Source of the DNA: Chloroflexota bacterium
GTDB lineage: Bacteria; Chloroflexota; Dehalococcoidia; GIF9; UBA5629
DNA: 18,747 bases
NCBI GenBank assembly: GCA_016875975.1
Contig: VGOF01000005.1
Coordinates: 1-18,747 of the forward strand
Direction of reading: 5' to 3'
A program made the position numbers and the translations under genes. Below the pieces are notes generated by a model. The model was not told where the DNA came from and ran no database searches. It saw only the letters and a list, made by a program, of their open reading frames with translations. Numbering within the stretch: position 1 is the first letter of the stretch; each line of letters opens with the position of its first letter. Below are positions 1 to 7,236 of this stretch, in pieces.

Positions 1-38
1 GGCCTGCTCAGTTTTCTTCCGGATAGCTTGTGTCTCAT
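1..38 (-). CDS. rplQ: Large ribosomal subunit protein bL17, N-terminal fragment (cut by window edge)
   Basis: Only the first twelve complete codons are inside the window. They read MRHKLSGRKLSR, which is the conserved bL17 N-terminus (family pattern MRH-x-x-x-G-R-x-L-x-R). The ATG overlaps the rpoA stop codon as ATGA, a sign of translational coupling. bL17 sits near the peptide exit tunnel of the 50S subunit and is the usual last gene of the alpha cluster, directly after rpoA. The remainder, and any terminator after it, lie outside the window. Identification rests on the short motif plus the conserved gene order. Confidence 0.88.
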   Translation of the reverse strand, partial: MRHKLSGRKLSR

Positions 39-1078
39 GTTTTGTCTTCCTTGGATTTTGACCTGGTGGTGGTCTTAGCAGGAGCAGGGGGCTCTGCTTC
101 CTTTCCTTTCTTCTTTTTCTTTTCCTTCTCCTGCTTCTTCTCTGGTGAGTGTGGGGTGCCGGGCAGGTCAAGGGCGGCGATAGCTGCCTCGACTTCTTCC
201 CTGGCCTTAGCTCCGAAACCTGCTAATGCTGTCAGCCCGTCGAGGCCTTTCTCCAATATCTGGCCCAGCGTGGTGATGGCGCCTCTTCTCAAGCTGTTAT
301 AAGTATGGGTGGACAAATTCAACTGGTCTATGGGCATGTTGTATTGACTTGGTGGTAACAACCTGTGCCATGATGGCTCAGCCCCCTCGTCGGCAACAGC
401 CCTAGCCAGTTCTCTGAAGCAGGAGAATTGTTCCATGAGTATGGAAGCGCTTTGCGTGATGGCTTCTGTAGGGGATATGGTACCATCGGTCCATATTTCC
501 AGGATAAGTTTATCGTAGTTAAGCCCCTCCCTGGCACTGCTGCGTTCGATGTGATAATTTGCCTTTCGTACCGGTGTGAAGATAGCGTCTATTGGTATAG
601 CGCCAATAGGCAAGCTTTCGCTGGAACTGGCCTCCAGGTAACCCCTGCCCAACTCAACGTTGAACTCAAGGCTTAACCTGGCTTTGGGTGAATCCAGTGT
701 GGCGAGATGCAACTCGGGATTGGCAATCTCGAAATCTGCTGTCGTCCTGATGTCAGAAGCGTGAACTTCCTTTTCTCCATCGACTTCCAGCCTCATCTTC
801 CCTGAGCGCTGAGAAAGTGGCCGAATTCGTATTGCGACTATATTAGCCAGGAGGTCCAGGGTGTCCTCTTTGATATGCGGAATAGTAGAGAACTCATGCT
901 GGATTCCTTCAACCTGGATCCAGGTTATGGCTGCGCCAGGCAGGTGGCGGAGAAGCACACGCCGCAAGCTGTTGCCCAGCGTGACTGCCATGCCACTCTC
1001 GATAGGCTCGGCAACAAAACGGCCGTAGTTGCCCTCCGTCTCAAGACATTCTACCTTTGGTGATACTATCCCTGACAA
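35..1078 (-). CDS. rpoA: DNA-directed RNA polymerase subunit alpha
   Basis: 347 aa. The alpha dimer is the scaffold for RNA polymerase assembly, and its C-terminal domain contacts promoter DNA and activators. The N-terminal assembly domain is recognisable (NYGRFVAEP near residue 17, TLGNSLRRVLL near 34). The C-terminal helix-hairpin-helix domain is near residues 250-307 (LNLSTHTYNSLRRGAITTLG, then GFGAKAREEVEAAI). The start is TTG at 1078, with a GAGGTGG Shine-Dalgarno just upstream and no better candidate. Two oddities: residue H258 appears to occupy the position of E. coli R265, and about 35 residues of Lys/Glu-rich, then Pro/Ala/Thr/Ser-rich tail follow the C-terminal domain. It lies 9 nt after rpsD and overlaps rplQ by 4 nt. 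Confidence 0.98.
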   Translation of the reverse strand: MSGIVSPKVECLETEGNYGRFVAEPIESGMAVTLGNSLRRVLLRHLPGAAITWIQVEGIQHEFSTIPHIKEDTLDLLANIVAIRIRPLSQRSGKMRLEVDGEKEVHASDIRTTADFEIANPELHLATLDSPKARLSLEFNVELGRGYLEASSSESLPIGAIPIDAIFTPVRKANYHIERSSAREGLNYDKLILEIWTDGTISPTEAITQSASILMEQFSCFRELARAVADEGAEPSWHRLLPPSQYNMPIDQLNLSTHTYNSLRRGAITTLGQILEKGLDGLTALAGFGAKAREEVEAAIAALDLPGTPHSPEKKQEKEKKKKKGKEAEPPAPAKTTTRSKSKEDKT

Positions 1079-1087
1079 CTAACCACC

Positions 1088-1720
1088 TCACCGAGAGTAA
1101 TATTCAACGATAGCCATTTCATCGAACTTGGCTTCGATGTCGGCAGCTGTTGGCAATCTCAGAACTTTGCCAATCAGTTTTTCAGTATCCAGGCTCAACC
1201 AGGCCGGAATAGTCCTATTCTTGATTTCCAGGGCTAGTGTCTTGTAATACTCTGACTTGGTGCTGGGTTCACGCCAAGCGATGACATCGCCTTCAGCAAT
1301 CAAGCAGGATGGGATGTCTGTCTTACGCCCATTTAGTGTGATGTGGCCATGTCTGACCAACTGCCTAGCCTGGGCACGAGAAGTACCAAATCCCAGGCGA
1401 AATACTGCGTTATCCAGGCGTCTTTCCAGCAGCACCAGGAGGTTTTCCCCGGTGACTCCTGGGAGCCTCTCGGCTTCGGCGAAGGTCTTGCGGAACTGGC
1501 GCTCCAGCATACCGTAGGTATATCTTGCCTTTTGCTTATGCTGCAGTTGGATGCCACGGTCTGATTTCTTGGGCCTGCGGGAACCAGTGCCATGCTGACC
1601 GGGCGGTGCATTTCTTCGCTCTACTGCGCATTTTGCTGTATAACATCTTTCGCCCTTAAGCATTAGCTTGTCGCCAACACGGCGGCATAGTCGGCAAGCA
1701 GCATCTGTGTAACGTGCCAT
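1088..1720 (-). CDS. rpsD: Small ribosomal subunit protein uS4
   Basis: 210 aa, full length for the family. uS4 is a primary 16S rRNA binder that nucleates 30S assembly and helps form the mRNA entry region. Cysteines at 9, 12, 26 and 31 match the zinc-binding C+ form known from Thermus. An S4 RNA-binding domain follows around residues 100-165 (RRLDNAVFRLGFGTSRAQAR, then RHGHITLNGRKTDIPS). The C-terminal motif EYYSR is typical. In several bacteria uS4 represses the alpha operon translationally; no leader motif for this was identified here. It starts 2 nt after the rpsK stop. Confidence 0.98.
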   Translation of the reverse strand: MARYTDAACRLCRRVGDKLMLKGERCYTAKCAVERRNAPPGQHGTGSRRPKKSDRGIQLQHKQKARYTYGMLERQFRKTFAEAERLPGVTGENLLVLLERRLDNAVFRLGFGTSRAQARQLVRHGHITLNGRKTDIPSCLIAEGDVIAWREPSTKSEYYKTLALEIKNRTIPAWLSLDTEKLIGKVLRLPTAADIEAKFDEMAIVEYYSR

Positions 1721-1722
1721 TT

Positions 1723-2112
1723 CTAAACCCGCCTTCTCTTTCGAGGACGACAGCCGTTATGTGGAATACGTGTCACGTCCTTTATTGCAGTGACTGAAAT
1801 GCCTGAAGCCTGGATAGAGCGGATTGCTGCTTCGCGGCCACTGCCTGGTCCTTGCACAAAGACCTCGACATGGCGTATGCCGTGTTCCTTTGCCTTGCTG
1901 GCAGCTACCTGAGCGGCCATCTGAGCAGCATAGGGAGTGCCCTTGCGCGACCCCTTGAATCCAGCAGTACCAGAGCTGCCCCAGGCAATCACGTTGCCCT
2001 TGGGGTCAGTTATGGTAATGATGGTATTGTTGAAGGTGGACTGGATAAAAGCCTTGCCTTCGGCAATAAGCTTTCGTTCCTTCTTCCTGACGCCGGTCTT
2101 CTTTTTGGGCAT
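1723..2112 (-). CDS. rpsK: Small ribosomal subunit protein uS11
   Basis: 129 aa, normal length. uS11 lies on the 30S platform, contacts the 3' region of 16S rRNA and helps shape the mRNA path near the Shine-Dalgarno helix. Recognisable blocks are FNNTIITITDPKGNVIAWGS around residues 27-46, GSRKGTPYAAQMAA around 54-67 and the basic C-terminus GCRPRKRRRV. The N-terminus is the usual Lys/Arg-rich extension. It lies 18 nt after rpsM and 2 nt before rpsD, in the conserved alpha-cluster order. Confidence 0.98.
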   Translation of the reverse strand: MPKKKTGVRKKERKLIAEGKAFIQSTFNNTIITITDPKGNVIAWGSSGTAGFKGSRKGTPYAAQMAAQVAASKAKEHGIRHVEVFVQGPGSGREAAIRSIQASGISVTAIKDVTRIPHNGCRPRKRRRV

Positions 2113-2130
2113 GTAACTATTACTACTCCT

Positions 2131-2520
2131 TTACTTCTTGGTGGCGCCGCGCTTCTGGCCGCGTCCAGCAACTGTCTTGCGCATGCCGCGCTTGGTGCGC
2201 GCATTAGTTCTTGTCCGCTGTCCACGCACTGGCAGGCCACGACGGTGCCGGATTCCTCTACGACTCCCAGTTTCGATGAGCCGCTTGATATTCATAGTGA
2301 CCTCTCTACGGAGGTCTCCTTCTACCTTACATTCTTTGTCTATGACCTCGCGAATACGGCTAACTTCCTGGTCGGTGAGGTCTTTGACCTTGGTGTCAGG
2401 GTTGACACCGGCAGTAGACACGATTCTATGGCTGACCGTGGGGCCTATGCCATAGATATACTGCAGAGAGAAGACGACCTTTTTGTCTTTGGGTAGGTCT
2501 ACGCCAGCAATACGAGCCAT
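2131..2520 (-). CDS. rpsM: Small ribosomal subunit protein uS13
   Basis: 129 aa. uS13 sits in the 30S head, makes intersubunit bridges and touches P-site tRNA through its basic tail. The sequence begins MARIAGVDLPKDKKV and has the IYGIGPT helix-hairpin-helix motif near residue 23. It also has the conserved GLPVRGQRTRTNARTKRG block near residues 99-116 and a basic C-terminus ending GATKK. It starts 18 nt after rpmJ and is the second gene downstream of the internal promoter at 2684-2712. Confidence 0.98.
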   Translation of the reverse strand: MARIAGVDLPKDKKVVFSLQYIYGIGPTVSHRIVSTAGVNPDTKVKDLTDQEVSRIREVIDKECKVEGDLRREVTMNIKRLIETGSRRGIRHRRGLPVRGQRTRTNARTKRGMRKTVAGRGQKRGATKK

Positions 2521-2538
2521 ATCTTAGTTACTCCGCAA

Positions 2539-2652
2539 TTATCCCTGGCGCTGCTTATGCTTCGGGTTTTCGCAGATCACCCGAATTATGCGGCGGCGCC
2601 TTACGATTTTACATTTGTCACAACGACGCTTAACAGAAGAACGCACCTTCAT
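2539..2652 (-). CDS. rpmJ: Large ribosomal subunit protein bL36, zinc (C+) form
   Basis: 37 aa, exactly the length of zinc-type bL36. Translation gives MKVRSSVKRRCDKCKIVRRR, then IIRVIC and a tail ending PKHKQRQG. C11, C14, C27 and H32 form the zinc site. bL36 is the smallest common 50S protein and stabilises 23S rRNA helices near the bL17/uL6 region. A GAGG Shine-Dalgarno lies about 9 nt upstream of the ATG. It is the first gene after the internal promoter at 2684-2712 and precedes rpsM by 18 nt. The gene falls below the usual length cut-offs of gene callers, but its identity is unambiguous. Confidence 0.97.
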   Translation of the reverse strand: MKVRSSVKRRCDKCKIVRRRRIIRVICENPKHKQRQG

Positions 2653-2683
2653 TTGCGATTACCTCAAAACTCAAAACCTGTTA

Positions 2684-2712
2684 ATCATATAGTTTGTGAG
2701 CGAACTTGTCAA
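2684..2712 (-). promoter_or_regulatory. Internal sigma70-type promoter before rpmJ/alpha cluster
   Basis: On the minus strand the infA-rpmJ gap holds TTGACA (2712-2707), a 17-nt spacer and TATGAT (2689-2684). The -35 is perfect, the -10 has one mismatch, and the spacing is optimal. Transcription would start near 2677, giving a leader of about 25 nt before the rpmJ ATG. This gap (2653-2728, 76 nt) is one of the few real non-coding stretches inside the ribosomal block. It would allow rpmJ-rpsM-rpsK-rpsD-rpoA-rplQ to be transcribed separately from the upstream clusters. Usage is inferred from sequence only. Confidence 0.72.
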
Positions 2713-2728
2713 AGAGCCTGCCCATTTG

Positions 2729-2947
2729 TCACTTGAACCGATATGTGATTCTCCCTCGGGTCAAGTCGTAGGGCGTAAGCTCCACCAATACCTTGTCCGC
2801 TGGCAAGATTCTGATATAATGTCTCCTCATTTTGCCCGATATGTGTGCCAGTACTTTGTGCCCGTTGGCCAGCTCTACGCGGAACGTAGCATTGGGTAGA
2901 GATTCTATCACTGTTCCCTCGACCTCTATTGTCTCTTTCCCTGGCAT
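2729..2947 (-). CDS. infA: Translation initiation factor IF-1
   Basis: 72 aa, the exact usual length. IF-1 binds the 30S A site and works with IF-2 and IF-3 in initiation. The whole protein is one S1-like OB fold: IEVEGTVIESLPNATFRVEL near residues 7-26, HISGKMRRHYIRIL near 35-48, and the family C-terminus GRITYRFK. It lies 14 nt after map. A 76-nt gap carrying a promoter separates it from rpmJ, so it is likely the last gene of the upstream transcription unit, although read-through is possible. Confidence 0.98.
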   Translation of the reverse strand: MPGKETIEVEGTVIESLPNATFRVELANGHKVLAHISGKMRRHYIRILPADKVLVELTPYDLTRGRITYRFK

Positions 2948-2961
2948 GCTATCCTTCCGTT

Positions 2962-3708
2962 TTATAGCAGAGTGAGCACCTCTGGTTCGCCATCGCTAAT
3001 TGCTATGGTATGCTCGAAGTGGGCCGAAAGACTACCATCAGCAGTCAGCACAGTCCACTTATTCTCAGCCACACGGGTATGCCAGCCACCAGCGTTCACC
3101 ATGGGTTCCAGGGCCAGAGTCATTCCCTTGCGCATCAGCGGCCCTTCGCCACGGATGCCAAAATTCGGCACCAAGGGGTCTTCGTGCAGCTCTCTGCCCA
3201 CACCGTGACCCGAATATTCTCTTACAACCGAGAATCCTCTCGACTCAACATAATCCTGGATAGCCGCCGAGATGTCTCCCAGGCGAGCTTTATTATGCGC
3301 TGCCTTTATTCCTTCCATCAAGGCGCCTTCGGTGACATCCATAAGTTTTTGTGCTTCTGGGCTTACTTTTCCTACCCCTACAGTTATGGCAGCGTCTCCG
3401 TGAAAGCCCTGGACGATGGCTCCAAAGTCGAGAGAGACTATGTCGCCTTCGTTAAGCCGTCGTGCTGAGGGTATACCGTGAACTACTTCGTCGTTTACCG
3501 AGACGCAGAGGGATGCTGGAAAGCCACGATACCCTTTGAAAGAAGCTCGGGCGTCGTGCTTCTTCAGCTCTTCCACAGCCACGGTATCCAATAGTCGTGT
3601 CTGTATTCCAGGCCGCACCTCTCTTCGCAGTCTTTGCAGAACGGCTGCCACTGTCTTACCAGCTTTATGCATTATAGCTATCTCTTCCGAAGACTTGATA
3701 ACCGTCAT
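2962..3708 (-). CDS. map: Methionine aminopeptidase, type I
   Basis: 248 aa, the usual size for a type I bacterial enzyme without an extra N-terminal zinc-finger domain. It removes the initiator methionine from nascent proteins whose second residue is small. The pita-bread metal centre is complete: D94 (SLDFG), D105, H168 (SGHGVG), E201 (LALEPM) and E232 (FEHT). The substrate-contacting H77 lies in VVHGIP. The ATG overlaps the adk stop by 4 nt (ATGA), so the two are probably translationally coupled. Association with secY-adk-infA is the conserved spc-cluster tail in many Gram-positive and Chloroflexota-like genomes. Confidence 0.98.
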   Translation of the reverse strand: MTVIKSSEEIAIMHKAGKTVAAVLQRLRREVRPGIQTRLLDTVAVEELKKHDARASFKGYRGFPASLCVSVNDEVVHGIPSARRLNEGDIVSLDFGAIVQGFHGDAAITVGVGKVSPEAQKLMDVTEGALMEGIKAAHNKARLGDISAAIQDYVESRGFSVVREYSGHGVGRELHEDPLVPNFGIRGEGPLMRKGMTLALEPMVNAGGWHTRVAENKWTVLTADGSLSAHFEHTIAISDGEPEVLTLL

Positions 3709-4361
3709 CTGACCTTGGCAGAGCCGAGGGCCTCCAGTACGCTCTCAGACACCTGCTCAATGCCCAGCTTGCCGTCTATTTTCACCAGCTTGCCTTTCTC
3801 CTGGTAGTAATCAAGCAGTGGGGTGGTCTGGGCAAAGTAGACCTTAAGGCGCTCCTTAATAGTTGTCTCGTTATCGTCAGGGCGTTGATATAGCTCTCCG
3901 CCGCATCTGTCACATTTACCGCTGGTTTTGGGCGGAGAAGTTACCTCATGGTAAGGCGCCTGGCATTGGCGACAAACCCAGCGCCCGCCCAGCCGTTTCA
4001 TCAGTTCTTCTTCTGGAACATCGATATATATTGCTTTGTCTAGGGCTTTGCCACGTTCCGCCAGAGCTTTGTCCAGTGCCTTAGCCTGCTCCAGAGTTCG
4101 TGGGAAGCCATCGAAGACGCATCCTTTAGCACAGTCAGGCTCGTTGAGTCGCACTGATATTACCTGGATAGTTACATCGTCAGGTACCAATGCGCCTTTT
4201 TCCATGTAGCTTTTCACCAACTCGCCCAACTTTGTCCCCTTCTGAACGGCTTGTCGGAACAGGTCGCCAGACGCCAGGTGAGGCAACTTGAACTCCTTGG
4301 CGATAACAACTGCCTGAGTTCCCTTGCCTGCCCCCGGGGCACCTAATAAGACAAGATACAT
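3705..4361 (-). CDS. adk: Adenylate kinase, zinc-lid long form
   Basis: 218 aa with the chosen ATG at 4361. It catalyses ATP + AMP = 2 ADP in the cytoplasm. The P-loop GAPGAGKGT is at residues 7-15 and the NMP-binding region is around 30-60. DGFPRT is at 84-89, and the lid carries four cysteines (C130, C133, C150, C153), as in Gram-positive zinc-lid enzymes. A start 9 codons upstream (4388) is possible but would sit inside the secY coding end and lacks a Shine-Dalgarno. The chosen start fits the family N-terminus MYLVLLGAPG. It follows the secY stop by 7 nt and overlaps map by 4 nt. Confidence 0.96.
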   Translation of the reverse strand: MYLVLLGAPGAGKGTQAVVIAKEFKLPHLASGDLFRQAVQKGTKLGELVKSYMEKGALVPDDVTIQVISVRLNEPDCAKGCVFDGFPRTLEQAKALDKALAERGKALDKAIYIDVPEEELMKRLGGRWVCRQCQAPYHEVTSPPKTSGKCDRCGGELYQRPDDNETTIKERLKVYFAQTTPLLDYYQEKGKLVKIDGKLGIEQVSESVLEALGSAKVR

Positions 4362-4368
4362 AGTCTTC

Positions 4369-5685
4369 TTACCTGAGGAATCCTTCATAGCGGCGCATGG
4401 TTAGCTGTGCCTCTATCTGTTTCATGGTATCCAGAGCTACACCGACGACGATGAGCAAGCCGGTGCTGGACAAAGTCAATACACCGACATCTGTGATTTC
4501 TCGTACAAAGAAAGGCATGATTGCTATAAAAGCCAGGAAGAGCGCTCCACCCCAGGTAATACGGCTGATGACTTTGTTGAGGTAGTCGGTGGTGGGCTTG
4601 CCGGGGCGTACACCGGGTATGAAACCGCCCTGGCGCTGTAGAGTGCGAGCCAGGTTCATCTGCTCAAATATGACCATGGTATAGAAGAAAGCAAAGGCGA
4701 CAACCATAAGGAAATAGAGCCCCCAGTAGATGAAACCCAGGGGCAACGATGCATCGGGACTGAACCATTCTACAATCTTGCTAGCCAAATTTGGCTCCTG
4801 GCCGGGGGCTGCAGCAAAATAGCTAGCGACTGTGCCGGGGAAAATAACCAGTGACATAGCGAAGATGAGGGGTATCATACCTGCGGTGTTGACTCGGAGC
4901 GGGATAAATGTCGAACCTGATTGGCGATACATGCGCGCACCGCGGAAAGCAGTCTTGGCATACTGAACCGGAATCCGCCGATGTGCCTCGGTGAACACCA
5001 CGATAACAAACATAATGGCGAGGGCAAAAATAGCGAAGATGACAACTCCTATCCAGTTCTCCTTGGCTATCATGCCACGGCCGATCATTTCCGGCAGTCC
5101 GGCCACGATGCCACCGAAGATGATGATGGACACGCCGTTGCCGATGCCGCGCTCGGTAATCAGCTCACCCAACCAGACCAGGAAGACGGTCCCGGCTACG
5201 AGCGAGGTAATCATAGCCACGGTTGCCAGGGCACTGGCTTCGGTGATAACGCCCTGATTTCTGAGCAGTGCTAACTGAGCGTAGCCCTGGAGGGCAGCCA
5301 TCGGTACCATCAGCCAGTGCGTAAACTGGTTAATCCTTTTCCTCCCAGATTCGCCTTCCTCAGATAAGGCTCTGAGCTGAGGGATAACAGGAACCATGAG
5401 CTGCATGATAATTGAAGCGGTGATGTAGGGATACACGCCCATAGCTGCCACGCTGAAGTTTCTCATGGCGCCACCGCTGAACAGGTCAAGCATGCCCAGT
5501 AGCTGGTTCTCCTCAAATAGCTTGGCCAGTGCCGTGGGGTCAACGCCTGGCATGGGCACATGCGCCACGAATCTGAAGACCACGAGCATGCCCAGGGTAA
5601 AGAGTAGACGCTGTCTCAGGTCGGGGAGGGAGAAGGCATCCTTTAATGCCTGAATCAGGCGCGGTCTGGTTTCCCTCTGCTGCAT
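4369..5685 (-). CDS. secY: Protein translocase subunit SecY
   Basis: 438 aa, typical length. SecY is the channel of the Sec translocon in the inner membrane, acting with SecE, SecG and SecA or the ribosome. About ten hydrophobic segments can be seen. Family motifs include HVPMPGVDP near residue 43, the plug-region GGAMRNFSVAAMGVYPYITA near 71-90, and a cytoplasmic loop with RRIPVQYAKT near 236. Near residue 350 is the QGGFIPGVRPGKPT loop that contacts SecA/ribosome. The C-terminus reads LTMRRYEGFLR. The gene begins 1 nt after the rplO stop, as in the conserved spc order. Confidence 0.98.
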   Translation of the reverse strand: MQQRETRPRLIQALKDAFSLPDLRQRLLFTLGMLVVFRFVAHVPMPGVDPTALAKLFEENQLLGMLDLFSGGAMRNFSVAAMGVYPYITASIIMQLMVPVIPQLRALSEEGESGRKRINQFTHWLMVPMAALQGYAQLALLRNQGVITEASALATVAMITSLVAGTVFLVWLGELITERGIGNGVSIIIFGGIVAGLPEMIGRGMIAKENWIGVVIFAIFALAIMFVIVVFTEAHRRIPVQYAKTAFRGARMYRQSGSTFIPLRVNTAGMIPLIFAMSLVIFPGTVASYFAAAPGQEPNLASKIVEWFSPDASLPLGFIYWGLYFLMVVAFAFFYTMVIFEQMNLARTLQRQGGFIPGVRPGKPTTDYLNKVISRITWGGALFLAFIAIMPFFVREITDVGVLTLSSTGLLIVVGVALDTMKQIEAQLTMRRYEGFLR

Positions 5686-5686
5686 C

Positions 5687-6130
5687 CTATATCCTCTCTA
5701 TTTTCCCACCGGCATCGGATATCTTCTTTTCGGCAGTGGCAGAGAACATGTTTGCTTTTACTACGAGCGGGCGGTCAAGTTCACCATTGCCCAATATCTT
5801 AACTTCCTGTTTCAGCGACTTTATCAGCCCCGCTCTGTACAGTTCATCTGGGGTTACTTCGGTATTGGGGGCAAAGCGCTGTAGGCTAGCCACGTTGATG
5901 ATGCTGAATTCCTTTTTGAATATGTTGGTAAATCCACGCTTTCGTGGCAGGCGCTTGATGAGTGGCAATTGTCCGCCTTCAAAGCCCAGGCGAACTCCGC
6001 CACCAGAGCGCGACTTTTGTCCTTTTAAGCCTCTACCGGAATAGGAGCCGTGACCGCTACCATCGCCACGCCCTACGCGTTTTCTCTTGTGTTTGGCACC
6101 TATCGGCGGCTTTAACTTACTTTGATCCAT
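5687..6130 (-). CDS. rplO: Large ribosomal subunit protein uL15
   Basis: 147 aa, normal length. uL15 is a late-assembling 50S protein with a long glycine-rich basic extension that threads into 23S rRNA. That extension is visible at residues 17-45 (KRVGRGDGSGHGSYSGRGLK, then GQKSRSGG). The globular part follows, with the RGFTNIF and VTPDELYRAGLI blocks. Its ATG lies inside the end of rpmD (14-nt overlap), and secY follows after 1 nt. Both arrangements suggest coupled translation. Confidence 0.97.
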   Translation of the reverse strand: MDQSKLKPPIGAKHKRKRVGRGDGSGHGSYSGRGLKGQKSRSGGGVRLGFEGGQLPLIKRLPRKRGFTNIFKKEFSIINVASLQRFAPNTEVTPDELYRAGLIKSLKQEVKILGNGELDRPLVVKANMFSATAEKKISDAGGKIERI

Positions 6131-6311
6131 CTATAGTTTCCGTTCTGACCAAATGATTGACCTTTGCTAACATGCCCCTAATGGCCGGGGTATCATCGTG
6201 TTCCACTGTCTGGTTAAGGCGATGAAATCCTAAGGCTCGCAAGGTAAGCCGTTGTTTCCTTACGTAGCCGATATCGCTCTTTTGCCAGGTAATGCGCAGC
6301 TTCTTAGCCAT
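6117..6311 (-). CDS. rpmD: Large ribosomal subunit protein uL30
   Basis: 64 aa from the ATG at 6311. uL30 is a small 50S surface protein near 5S rRNA. The protein begins MAKKLRITWQKSDIGYVRKQ and contains TLRALGFHRLNQTVEHDDTP, the family signature. A longer frame beginning 15 codons upstream exists, but those residues would lie within rpsE and do not resemble the family, so the shorter start was chosen. It overlaps rpsE by 8 nt and rplO by 14 nt. Confidence 0.95.
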   Translation of the reverse strand: MAKKLRITWQKSDIGYVRKQRLTLRALGFHRLNQTVEHDDTPAIRGMLAKVNHLVRTETIDGSK

Positions 6312-6846
6312 TGCCTTCGGTCTCCTCGAGTTGAAGCTCTGTCTTGCGCCTGGCAATAGCTTCTCCGGGATTTCTGAGGCTGGACAAAGCTAGCAAGGTA
6401 GCCTTGCAAACATTGACCGGGCCCTTACTTCCCATGGATTTGGTAAGCACGTCTTTGATGCCCGCGGCTTCGACCACAGCCCTGACCCCACCGCCAGCGA
6501 TGGCCCCGGTACCAGGCGAAGCTGGCTTAAGCAGCACCCTGGCAGCTCGGAACTTGGCCAATATCTCGTGGGGGATGGTAGTGCCGCTCATGGGCACCTT
6601 GATCAGGCTTTTGCGAGCGCTAACACCGGCTTTGCGGATGGCTTCTGGCACTTCCCTGGCCTTGCCCAAGCCTACGCCAACGTGTCCGTTGCCATCGCCG
6701 ACAACGACGACAGCTCTGAAATTAAGGCGCTTGCCGCCTTTTACCACCTTGGCCACGCGGTTAAGCGCCACCAGCTTTTCAGTCAGCTCCAGGTCGCTGT
6801 AGTCAATCTTGCTTTGGGGAACTATCTCTCTGGTAATCGCTTTCAT
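6304..6846 (-). CDS. rpsE: Small ribosomal subunit protein uS5
   Basis: 180 aa. uS5 lies on the solvent side of the 30S subunit, lines the mRNA entry and affects decoding fidelity. The double-stranded RNA-binding-like N-terminal domain reads LTEKLVALNRVAKVVKGGKR from residue 21, then FRAVVVVGDGNGHVGVGLGK near 44-63. The C-terminal domain includes TIPHEILAKF and AGGGVRAVVEAAGIKDVLTK. A GAGG Shine-Dalgarno lies 8 nt before the ATG. It starts 9 nt after rplR and overlaps rpmD by 8 nt. Confidence 0.98.
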   Translation of the reverse strand: MKAITREIVPQSKIDYSDLELTEKLVALNRVAKVVKGGKRLNFRAVVVVGDGNGHVGVGLGKAREVPEAIRKAGVSARKSLIKVPMSGTTIPHEILAKFRAARVLLKPASPGTGAIAGGGVRAVVEAAGIKDVLTKSMGSKGPVNVCKATLLALSSLRNPGEAIARRKTELQLEETEGNG

Positions 6847-6855
6847 TAGAAAACC

Positions 6856-7227
6856 TCAAAACTCCAATCCAGCTTTTCGGGCAGATTCAGCCAGGGCTTT
6901 GATTCGGCCGTGGTACTTGTAGCCACCTCGGTCGAAGACGATACTTTTGATACCCTTATCTAATGCGCGCTTGGCTATCAGCCCACCTACTAATTCGGCA
7001 GACTCAGTTTTCTTTTTGCCATTGATTTTTTCACTTATCTCTTTGTCCAGAGTGCTGGCTGAGATAAGGGTATGACCTGCTGCGTCATCTATAATCTGGG
7101 CGTAGATATGATTCAAGCTGCGAAAAATGCTGAGCCGGGGCCTGGTTTCTGTCCCACAAACTCTGGCTCTTATGCGGGCATGGCGGCGTCTTCGCGCTAG
7201 CCTCTTCAGTTCAACTTTGTTACCCAT
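6856..7227 (-). CDS. rplR: Large ribosomal subunit protein uL18
   Basis: 123 aa. uL18 binds 5S rRNA with uL5 and anchors it in the central protuberance. The basic N-terminus (RLARRRRHARIRARVCGTET) leads into RPRLSIFRSLNHIYAQIIDD, the family core. The C-terminus has IVFDRGGYKYHGRIKALAES and ends LEF, as is usual for the family. It sits 9 nt after rplF and 9 nt before rpsE. Confidence 0.98.
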   Translation of the reverse strand: MGNKVELKRLARRRRHARIRARVCGTETRPRLSIFRSLNHIYAQIIDDAAGHTLISASTLDKEISEKINGKKKTESAELVGGLIAKRALDKGIKSIVFDRGGYKYHGRIKALAESARKAGLEF

Positions 7228-7236
7228 AAGTATCTA

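Noticed and set aside
76..150. Pyrimidine-rich tract considered as a simple repeat or triplex element
   Set aside because: It is the complement of Lys/Glu codons in the rpoA tail; coding explains the composition, so it was reported only as the protein tail.
1852..2496. 214-codon plus-strand frame antisense to rpsK and rpsM
   Set aside because: Antisense to two conserved ribosomal genes and spans their junction; no ribosome-binding site or domain pattern.
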